Positions 1 to 7,400 of a stretch of 64,000 nt of DNA are shown here, in pieces. The notes under the pieces are model-generated. The model saw nothing but the letters and a program-made list of their open reading frames with translations, searched no databases and had not been told where the DNA came from. The translations under genes were made by a program, and so were the position numbers. This DNA is from Streptomyces sp. WAC05374 (lineage in GTDB: Bacteria > Actinomycetota > Actinomycetes > Streptomycetales > Streptomycetaceae): assembly GCF_004353505.1 (NCBI RefSeq), contig NZ_SMNQ01000002.1, positions 248,001 to 312,000 of the forward strand, read 5' to 3'. Position 1 is the first letter of the stretch. Each line of letters begins with the position of its first letter.

Positions 1-688
1 CCCGGCGGGCGTCGGCGGGGTCGCGGTACGGGTGGCCGGCGCGGTCCATGCACCGCGCCCACTGGGCGAGGGCGGCGGTGAAACGCGGGTCGGCCATGAC
101 CTTCGGGACGTACAGCGGCTGGAGGCTCATGACGGTCTTCTCCGCCCGGAACCAGGCCCCGGGGTCCCCGTACAGCCGCCTCTCCGACTCCGCCACACAG
201 CCGCCGACCCGTTTGCGGACCGTGCCGCCGGTGGGCAGCTCGGCCGTCAGCTCGGGTGCGCCCGCCCCTTCGTCCAGGGCCTTGTCGTAGGCCGTGCGGC
301 GCTCGGCCGGAAGGCCTTGGCGGTAGGCGACGTTGGGGTTGGCGCGCTTGGCCCGCTCGTGTTTCGCCGCGATACGGCTGCCGTAGCCGTGCGCGCGGGC
401 CCAGTCGACGTCGTCCGACACATAGCCGGACGTGCGGCTCTCCTCCGGGCTCAGCCGCTCGGCCTCGTGGTACGTGAAGCCCTGGCGGGCCATGCAGGTG
501 CTGATCAGCCGCTGCTGGGCGTCCGTGACGCGGAGCTGCTCCGCCTCGGTGAGCGGCCGGGTGCCGCCCTTCGCCGGTGGGGCGGCGGCCTCCGGCGCGT
601 CCGGCGTACCGCTGCCGCACCCCGTCACCAGGGCCGCCATGACGGTGGCCAGCACCGCCGCGGCGACCCGGGCACGTGTCCGCTTCAT
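1..688 (-). CDS. Putative secreted lipoprotein (3' end outside window)
   Basis: The gene is read leftward from an ATG at 688 and runs off the window edge, so only about 229 codons are visible. The first 24 residues form a lipoprotein signal: basic MKRTRAR, a hydrophobic stretch, then the lipobox ALVTGC with the acylated Cys at residue 24. The mature part begins with an Ala/Pro/Gly linker and is soluble, charged and rich in Tyr/Trp. It has a few Cys (for example in STCMARQGF and ARCMDRAGH) that may form disulfides. A GGGGGAG ribosome-binding site lies about 7 nt upstream, and TAGTGT at 734-739 on the minus strand could be its -10. I recognise no functional domain. It is divergent from the FHA gene. 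Confidence 0.75.
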   Translation of the reverse strand, partial: MKRTRARVAAAVLATVMAALVTGCGSGTPDAPEAAAPPAKGGTRPLTEAEQLRVTDAQQRLISTCMARQGFTYHEAERLSPEESRTSGYVSDDVDWARAHGYGSRIAAKHERAKRANPNVAYRQGLPAERRTAYDKALDEGAGAPELTAELPTGGTVRKRVGGCVAESERRLYGDPGAWFRAEKTVMSLQPLYVPKVMADPRFTAALAQWARCMDRAGHPYRDPADARR

Positions 689-761
689 ACCGATGCTCCC
701 CCGTTGCCTCGGTACCTCTCTCCTACGGGTCCGACACTAGGGGCGGGGGCGGCGCGCCGGT

Positions 762-777
762 CCTGACGGATGTCAGG
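762..777. repeat. 16-bp palindromic element, copy 1
   Basis: CCTGACGGATGTCAGG has 6-bp inverted arms (CCTGAC/GTCAGG) around a GGAT centre. An identical 16-mer lies at 3199-3214. The two copies sit just before the FHA gene and just after the kinase gene, so they bracket this pair. Copy 1 lies in the divergent promoter region and could be an operator. Confidence 0.6.
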
Positions 778-820
778 GGCGCCATGGCCGGAGGTGGTGC
801 GTCCGCGGGCGGGCAGTCGC

Positions 821-826
821 TATTGT
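821..826 (+). promoter_or_regulatory. Candidate -10 (TATTGT) for a leaderless FHA transcript
   Basis: TATTGT fits the actinobacterial TANNNT -10 consensus and ends 9 nt before the GTG at 836. No ribosome-binding site is visible, so a leaderless mRNA starting at or near the GTG is likely. Confidence 0.4.
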
Positions 827-835
827 CATGCCCTC

Positions 836-1597
836 GTGACGACCGTGACTGTCCAGCTCCCCGAACCGGCACCCCGGCACTCGGACGAGCCGCCGCCCAG
901 GCCACGCCTGCTGCACATGAGCCCCGGTCAGAGCGCGGACTTCGGCCGGGGCACGCCCGGGGCCCCGCTAGCCGTCCCGCTCGACGACCCCGGCGTCTCC
1001 CGGCACGCCGGGCGCATCACCGCCACCGAGGACTACTGGCTGCTGTCCAACCACAGCGCGGCCGCCACCTACGTCGTCGAGAACATGGAGGGCGCCGGCG
1101 AGCACATCAAGGTCGCGCCCGGCCGGATCGGCGCGCCCGTGCCGTTCGAACTGTCGCGGGTGATCCTGCCGGCGGCCGAGGGCTCGGTGGAGTTCAAGGT
1201 GTTCGCGCCGCAGCACGTGTACCGGGAACCGGGCGGCGACCCGGCGGCCGGCGAACCGACCGCCACGCCCTTCTCCCTCGACCCCACGTCCAAGTACTTC
1301 CTGGTGCTGCTCGCCCTGTGCGAGCCGAGGCTGCGCTCCCCGTCGGACGCGGCCGTCCCGGGCGTCGGCGAGGTCGTGGAGCGGCTGCGGCCCCTGCCGT
1401 CCTGCGCGGGCCTGACCCGGTCGGCCGTCAACTACCACATCGACTACCTCGCCACCACGAAGCTGCGGCTGCGGGAGGACCCCGACGAGCCCGCCGCGGG
1501 CGGCGCCAGGCGGAGCCGGCTCGTGGCCCTGGCGCTCCGCTTCGACCTCGTCCGCGAGGAGCACCTGCGCCTCCTGCCCCCTCCCGTCAGACGCTGA
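836..1597 (+). CDS. FHA-domain protein with C-terminal helix-turn-helix-like region
   Basis: The protein is predicted to be cytoplasmic, about 253 residues. After a Pro-rich N-terminus, a forkhead-associated fold is recognisable from an FGRG segment, the VSRHAG signature, and an N-H-S triplet in a beta-rich stretch ending near FKVFAP. FHA domains bind phosphothreonine peptides. The C-terminal third (FLVLLALCEPRL, then SAVNYHIDYLATTKL) looks like a winged-helix unit. I chose the GTG at 836 over the upstream in-frame ATG at 770 because TATTGT sits correctly before it. The Ser/Thr kinase gene begins 19 nt downstream in the same direction, so this is probably its phospho-dependent partner or substrate. 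The pairing is inference; the FHA call rests on motif reading. Confidence 0.75.
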   Translation: MTTVTVQLPEPAPRHSDEPPPRPRLLHMSPGQSADFGRGTPGAPLAVPLDDPGVSRHAGRITATEDYWLLSNHSAAATYVVENMEGAGEHIKVAPGRIGAPVPFELSRVILPAAEGSVEFKVFAPQHVYREPGGDPAAGEPTATPFSLDPTSKYFLVLLALCEPRLRSPSDAAVPGVGEVVERLRPLPSCAGLTRSAVNYHIDYLATTKLRLREDPDEPAAGGARRSRLVALALRFDLVREEHLRLLPPPVRR

Positions 1598-1616
1598 CCC
1601 GAAAGGCCCGTCGCCG

Positions 1617-3176
1617 ATGGACCCGCACCGCAACGCGCCCGGCCCCGACCTGCCCGAGGGCTACCGGATCGGGGACTGGGCCCTGACGTCCCTGCTCGGC
1701 TCCGGAAGCTGGGGCACCGTCTACGCCGCCGAGCGGGCGCCCGGCGCCGAACCGGCCACGGGCGCGGACCGGGTCGCCGTGAAGCTGCTCCGCACCGACC
1801 TGCTCACCCCCGGGCAGCGGGCGTCCATGGAGGAACTGATCCGGCAGGAGGTGCGGTTCAGCAGCGAGGCCAAGCATCCCAACCTCGTGCGCACCCACAC
1901 CGTGGTCACCCTGCGCGACCCGGAACGGCCCGGGCTGGACGGTGCGACCGCGCTGGTCATGGACCGGGCGGAGGGCAGCCTGCACGACCTCATCGCGGCC
2001 GGTGAGCCGGGCACCCCCGTGCCGGGAGCGGAGCGCGTCCTCGCCGGGGTCGCCGCCGGGCTCGCCCACATGCACGCCCGTGGCTGGGTGCACGCGGACC
2101 TGAAGCCGGCGAACATCCTGCTCGGCCCGGACGACGCCGTCCGGGTCGCCGACTTCGGGCTCACCGTGGAGCTCGACGGCACCCACGCGTACATCCCGCC
2201 CATGGGCTCCCTCGACCACGTACCGCCCGAGTGGTGGTCCGAGCGGACCGGCATCCACGGCACCGCCGTGCGGCGGACGGCCGACATCTGGGCCTTCGGC
2301 ATCCTCGCCCACCAGGTGCTGACCGGCGGGCTGCACCCCTTCCCGGGCGGCACCGCGCGGGCCCGCGCCCTGGCCGCGCAGTCCTACGCGGGCGGATCGG
2401 CGAAGCTGCGCCTCGACGACTCGCTGCCGCCCCCGTGGCGGGAGCTGATCGCCGCGTGCCTCGCCCCCGGCCACGCGGCACGGGCGGCGCTCGGCGCCGA
2501 GGAACTGGCCCGGCGCGTGGCGGAGCTCCACCGGGGCGCGCGCACCCGTCCGCGCCTGCGGCGGGCGGCGCTGCTGCTGGGGGCCGGCCTCGGGGTCGCC
2601 GCCGTCACGGCCGCCGCGGTGGCGCTGCTGCCCGACGGGAGGCCCGGCGGCGCCGCCCCGGCACCGGGGCCGCCCGCGAGGACCGTGCCCGGGACGAGGG
2701 CCGCCTCGGGGACGCCCGGGGCCATCCCGGCCGGCTCGGACGTGCCGGCCGCCCTGCGCCCGGTCATCACCGACGCCGCCAAGCGCTGTTCGGACGCCGA
2801 GGTCACCCCGGCGTTCCTCGCCGCCATGCTCAAGGCCGAGAGCGACTTCGACCCGAAGGCCGCCCGGCCGGAGGCGGGCGAGTACGGCATCGCCATGTGG
2901 ACGCCGTCGGTCTTCCGGGCGTGGGCCGTGGACGGCGACGGTGACGGCGACAAGGACCACATGTCACCTCCCGACGCCATCGCGACCATGGCGGTGTTCG
3001 TGTGCTGGCTCGACCAGCGGTACAAGGCCAGCGGGCTGCGCGACGACCTGCCCGCCCTGATGGCCGCCGGTTACCGCACCAGCGACAGGACGGTCATCGA
3101 GGCGCGTGGCGTACCGGAGCGCACCCGCCCCCATGTGGAGGAGGTGCTCCGCCACCTGCGGGAGTACACACGCTGA
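1617..3176 (+). CDS. Membrane Ser/Thr protein kinase fused to a lytic-transglycosylase-like domain
   Basis: The protein has 519 residues. Residues about 16-300 form a Hanks-type kinase: Gly-rich loop LGSGSWGTVY (27-36), VAVK with catalytic Lys56, catalytic loop HADLKPAN with Asp161 (HAD rather than the usual HRD), and DFG at 179-181. One transmembrane helix covers about 315-337. A Gly/Ala/Pro linker leads to a C-terminal domain (about 378-519) resembling soluble lytic transglycosylases: KAESDFDPKA places a Glu at 408 where the SLT catalytic acid lies, followed by EYGIAMWTPS. This domain should face the cell wall. Kinases with PASTA or other sensors outside are common; an SLT-like ectodomain is unusual. 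It may sense or cleave peptidoglycan. It is cotranscribed with the FHA gene. Confidence 0.85.
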   Translation: MDPHRNAPGPDLPEGYRIGDWALTSLLGSGSWGTVYAAERAPGAEPATGADRVAVKLLRTDLLTPGQRASMEELIRQEVRFSSEAKHPNLVRTHTVVTLRDPERPGLDGATALVMDRAEGSLHDLIAAGEPGTPVPGAERVLAGVAAGLAHMHARGWVHADLKPANILLGPDDAVRVADFGLTVELDGTHAYIPPMGSLDHVPPEWWSERTGIHGTAVRRTADIWAFGILAHQVLTGGLHPFPGGTARARALAAQSYAGGSAKLRLDDSLPPPWRELIAACLAPGHAARAALGAEELARRVAELHRGARTRPRLRRAALLLGAGLGVAAVTAAAVALLPDGRPGGAAPAPGPPARTVPGTRAASGTPGAIPAGSDVPAALRPVITDAAKRCSDAEVTPAFLAAMLKAESDFDPKAARPEAGEYGIAMWTPSVFRAWAVDGDGDGDKDHMSPPDAIATMAVFVCWLDQRYKASGLRDDLPALMAAGYRTSDRTVIEARGVPERTRPHVEEVLRHLREYTR

Positions 3177-3198
3177 CACGGGGGCTGACCGGTGCGGC

Positions 3199-3214
3199 CC
3201 TGACGGATGTCAGG
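3199..3214. repeat. 16-bp palindromic element, copy 2
   Basis: This is the same CCTGACGGATGTCAGG as at 762-777. It lies in the convergent gap after the kinase gene and overlaps the stop codon of the secreted-protein gene read from the other strand. Confidence 0.6.
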
Positions 3215-3650
3215 ACAGGGAGCCGGGGAACCCGAAGTACGGGTTGGCGGAGAGGTACCGGGTCTCGCAGTGGTCGGTGGCGCCGGCCGAGCGGCGGCAG
3301 AGGGTCATCGTCAGGCTCCTGATGCCGCTGGGGTCCGAGGCGCGGATGTCGCGGAAGCCGGCGGAGGTGCCGCAGCCGCCGGTGTTGTGGCGGTCGCCCA
3401 GCGAGAGGGTGGCGCCCGATCCCGTACGGACGGTGAGCGTGGCGTAGACGGACTTGTCGTCGCACGTCTGGTCGGCGACGGTGAGCGTTCCCTTGTGGAA
3501 GGAGTTCCGGTCGACCCAGGTCACCTCGATCCGGGTGCGGTCTCCCCAACTTGCGGTGATGTCGCCACTGGAGGTGGTCGCCCAGCCCTGCCCGGCGGAC
3601 CCCAGTGTGAGCGCGGTCGTGGCGGCGACGACGAAACTGGCACGGCGCAT
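3210..3650 (-). CDS. Small secreted protein of unknown function
   Basis: The product has 146 residues, from the ATG at 3650, which has AGGAGA about 8 nt upstream. An in-frame extension to 3716 exists but lacks such a site. The N-terminus MRRASFVVAATTALTLGSAG is a Sec-type signal peptide with cleavage likely after the WA-T region. The mature protein of about 120 residues is rich in Thr/Ser/Gly and has four Cys (in QTCDDK, TGGCGTS, MTLCRR and DHCETR), suggesting two disulfides. It ends in PYFGFPGSLS. I recognise no family. It lies between the kinase and the VWA/NLR genes, but its own ribosome-binding site and signal peptide suggest an independent unit. Confidence 0.75.
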   Translation of the reverse strand: MRRASFVVAATTALTLGSAGQGWATTSSGDITASWGDRTRIEVTWVDRNSFHKGTLTVADQTCDDKSVYATLTVRTGSGATLSLGDRHNTGGCGTSAGFRDIRASDPSGIRSLTMTLCRRSAGATDHCETRYLSANPYFGFPGSLS

Positions 3651-3755
3651 GTGTATGTCTCCTGTCCGGTGGCCGGCCCCGAGGTGCAGCCCTACCCGCC
3701 GGTCGCGCCCGGTCACGAGGGGCCGGGGACAATCACACGGCCGGCGCAGCCGTCC

Positions 3756-4472
3756 TCACCGGACGATGCCCTGGGCGCGGGCGGCGGCGAGCCAGGCGGG
3801 GAACTCGGCGACCAGCCGGTCGTACAGCTCGGCGTCCGGGACGCGGCGCGGGTCGGAGCCCGCGTGGAAGAAGCCCGCGTTGTCGACGCACCGCTTCCGG
3901 GGGACGGCCAGTTCGTCGAGCTTGCGCAGGAAGTCGAACTGGCGGCTGTCCGGATCGCCGAAGCCGATGAACTGCCAGAACAGCGGCAGTCCGGCCGCCT
4001 TGCACAGGTAGCGCTCGGCGGCGGGCCTGCTGCTCGGTCCGCCGTCCGTCTGGAAGACGACCAGGGCCGGGGCGGTGGCACCGCTGTCGAGGTAGTGGTC
4101 GATGACGGCGTCCATCGCCAGGTGGTAGTTCGTCCTGCCCATGTGGCCGAGGTTCGCCACGATCCGCTCGATCCGGCCCTGGTGGTCCGCGAGGGCGATC
4201 TCGGTCTCGGCGTCGATGTCCGTGGAGAAGAACAGCACCGGAACGCGCCCGTCGTCGTCGAGGTGGGCCGACAGGCCGAGGACCCGGTCGGCGAGGGCCT
4301 GGACGCTGCCGTCCTTGTAGTACGGCTTCATCGACCCCGAGTAGTCGACGACCAGGTAGACCGCGGCGCGCTCGCCGCTCAGCCCGTGCTTGCGCAGCGA
4401 GGCGCCCGCGCTCTTGTAGAGGGAGACCAGGGCGGGCGCGGTCTCCTCCACCTTGTGGAGGCTGATCGGCAT
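3756..4472 (-). CDS. VWA (von Willebrand factor A) domain protein, TerF-like
   Basis: The product has 238 residues and no signal or membrane segment. The MIDAS metal site is clear: DYSGSM (DxSxS) early, a Thr in the MGRTNYH segment, and the distal Asp in VFQTDGG. The layout, with a KHGLSGERAAVYLV lead-in, resembles the cytoplasmic VWA proteins near tellurium-resistance (Ter) and bacterial conflict genes. VWA domains mediate Mg-dependent protein contacts. The start at 4472 lies 20 nt after the stop of the giant TIR-NACHT-WD40 gene on the same strand, so the two are very likely cotranscribed. No strong ribosome-binding site is visible, and coupling to the upstream gene is likely. Its role as adaptor or effector partner of the NLR-like protein is inferred. 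Confidence 0.85.
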   Translation of the reverse strand: MPISLHKVEETAPALVSLYKSAGASLRKHGLSGERAAVYLVVDYSGSMKPYYKDGSVQALADRVLGLSAHLDDDGRVPVLFFSTDIDAETEIALADHQGRIERIVANLGHMGRTNYHLAMDAVIDHYLDSGATAPALVVFQTDGGPSSRPAAERYLCKAAGLPLFWQFIGFGDPDSRQFDFLRKLDELAVPRKRCVDNAGFFHAGSDPRRVPDAELYDRLVAEFPAWLAAARAQGIVR

Positions 4473-4492
4473 AGGACGACGATAGGCGACCG

Positions 4493-7400
4493 TCACAGCT
4501 CCTCCCCGAGCGGGAGCCGGCGCACGCCCGGCAGGTACTCGTCCAACTCCCCCGGCTGGAACCGGTACATGCCCACCACGTGCCAGAACTCGCCCGCCAC
4601 GTCCCCCTCGTACTTGTAGCCCCCGGCCGGTGTGAGCGCGGCCCAGCCGCCCGGTACGCCGATGAGGGTGGCGCGCGGCGACGGGGCGCCGCCGTCGGGC
4701 GGCAGGTTCCACAGGCGTACGGTGCCGTCCTCGGCGCCGCTGGCCAGGGCCGTGCCGTCGGGGCTGAACGCGACCGACAGGACGCGGCCGGTGTGGCCGG
4801 CGAGCTCGGCGAGCCGGGCGCCGGTGTCGGCGTTCCACAGGACGACCGTGCGGCTGTCGCCGGCGGCGGCGAGGACCGGGCGCGAGGGGTGGGCGGCGAC
4901 GGTCCACAGCTTGCCGCCGCCGGCCCGGAGGCGGCGCCGGGGCTCACCGTCGTGCCAGATGATGGCGGTGCCGTCCCAGGAGGTGCTGGCGAGCCAGGCG
5001 TCGCCGGGGCCGAAGGCGACGCCGTACACGCGGTCCTGGTGTCCGGGCAGTTCGGCGATCAGCCGGCCCTCACGAGCCTCCCAGAGGCGTACGAAGCCGT
5101 CGTCGCAGCCGGTCGCCAGTACATCGGAGTCGGCGCGGAACGCGATGGACCGCACCCGGCCCCGGTGCCGGTCGAGGGTGGCGATGCGGGCGCCGGTGGT
5201 ACGGATCCACAGGCGGACGGTGTCGTCGTCGTTGGCGGTGGCCAGCAGGTCGCCCGCGTGGTTGAACGCCTGGGCCCAGATGTGCTCGGTCTCGGCGTCC
5301 AGTTCGCGCAGGAACTCGCCGTCCTGGTTCCACAGGTGGATGCCGCCGTCGTTGCTGGCGGTGCCGATGACCGGCCGGACGGGGCTGAAGGCGGCCGAGA
5401 CGAGGCGGTCGCCGCGTCCGGTGAGCTCCTCGCCGGCACGGGCGCCGGTGCGGGTGTCCCAGAGGCGTACGGCTCCGTCGCTGCCGCAGGAGGCGAGGCG
5501 GGTGCCGTCGGAGCTGAACGAGACGCCGGTGACGCGCCGGCCGTGGCCGCGCAGGATGCGCTTGCCCTGGCCGGTGGCGGTGTCCCAGATCTGGGCGCCG
5601 CCGTCGTTGCCGACGGTGAGAAGCTGGGGCTCGCTCGGGTGGAAGGCGCAGGCCCAGGCGGAGCCCCGGTGCGGGGTGGGGCGCCGGGCGTGGAGGGTGA
5701 CGACGTGGCCCTGGCGGGGTGTGCTGGTGACGGTCCACAGCCGGACGGTGCCGTCGCTGTCGCAGCCGGCCAGCAGCTTGCCGTCGGCGCTGAACAGGAC
5801 CTGGTACAGCGCGCCCGGGCAGCGTTCGAGGCTGCCGAGCGGGGTGCCGACGACGGGGTCCCACAGCCGGACCTGCCCGTCGGTGCAGCCGCTGACCAGC
5901 AGCCGGCCCCCGGGGTGGAAGTCCAGGGTGTAGACGCGTCCGGTGTGGCCGGTGAACTCCTGCCGCAGCCGGCCCTCGGCGGCCTGCCAGACGCGGACGT
6001 TCCCGGCACGGTCGCCGGTGGCGATCAGCGTGGCGTCGGGGCTGTACCGCACGCGGTAGACGGCGCCTCCGTGGCCGGGCAGGTCGCGTTCGCAGCGGCC
6101 GGTCGCCAGCGACCACATCCGTACGTCGGCGGCGGCGTCACCGGTGACGAGGGTGTTCCCGTCGGGGCTGAAGACGGCGGTGTAGACGGGCGCGAGGTGG
6201 CCGGGCAGCCGGTGCACGGGCTCTCCGGTGGCCACGTCCCAGACGGTGACGAGTCCTTCGGCGTCACCGGTGGCGACCAGGGTGCCGTCGGCGCTCAGGG
6301 TGACCGGCCACACCCCGTCGGGGTGGACGCGCAGGCGGTGGCGGCACTCTCCGGAGACGGGGTCCCAGAGGCGTACGACGCCGTCGGAGCCGCCGCTGGC
6401 GATGACGCCGGGGGCGTGCTTCACGGCGTACACGCGTCCCTCGTGGCCCTGGAGGGTGCGCAGCGCGCGGCCGCCCTCGGTGTCGCACACGAGGACGCCG
6501 CCGTCCTCGCTGCCGACGAGGAGCAGTTCTCCGTCGGGGCTGTACGCGATGGGTTCGGGCAGCCGGCCGGTGCGCATGCCGTAGCCGTAGGGGACGCCGA
6601 CGGAGGAGGGGCGGAACCCCGCGTCGACGGGCATGCCGGGGGCGAGGGCGGCGGTGCGCAGTTCGGGTGCGGCGCGGGTGGTGTCGTCGGCGACGGGGTC
6701 GATGAGGGCGGCGCGGTGCCAGCGGCTGCCGGTGAGGCGGGTGTCGCGCAGGTCGGTGCGGGTGAGGCGGGCGCGGCGGAGGTCGGCGCCGGTGAGGTTC
6801 GCGCCGCGCAGGTCGGCCCGGTCGAGGCGGGCGCCGGTGAGGCGGGCGTCGGTGAGGTCGGCCTGCTGGAGGTTGGCGCCGACGAGGCGGGTGTCGGTGA
6901 GGTCGGCGCCGGTGAGGTCGACGCCGGAGAAGTCCCGGTGGGAGAGGTCCTCGCCGGCGAGGCGGGCGCCGCGCAGGTCGGCGTGGGCGGGGACGCGGAG
7001 CCGGTCGCCGATGCGGACGGCGTTGGCGCGGGCGGTCTCCCCCGCGTCGGCGCTGCCGCCGAGGGTCGCCCGCACCCACCGGACGCACCGCTCGTGGTCG
7101 GCGAGGTCGCAGAGGAACTCGACGGCGAGGCGGCTGAGGGGGCGGGCGTGGAGGAGCCGGTCGTCGCCGTTGCCGAGGCGTCGGGCGGCCTCCCGGGCGA
7201 TCAGCCATTCTCCGACGGAACCGTGGATGAAGTGGAACAGGCCGTCGTCGGTGCGGACGAGGAGGCTGCCGGCGCCGACGGCGTGGCCGAGTTCGAGGGC
7301 GGAGCGGGTGGTGTCGGTGAGGCGGCTGAGGGTGTCGGCGACGGCGTCGGTGAGTTCGTCCGGGCGCAGGGCGGTGCGCCCGGACTCCCAGAGGCGCTGG

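Noticed and set aside
3207..4619. Plus-strand open frame of 470 codons over the VWA gene
   Set aside because: It is antisense to a clear VWA domain with an intact MIDAS site and has no family features of its own.
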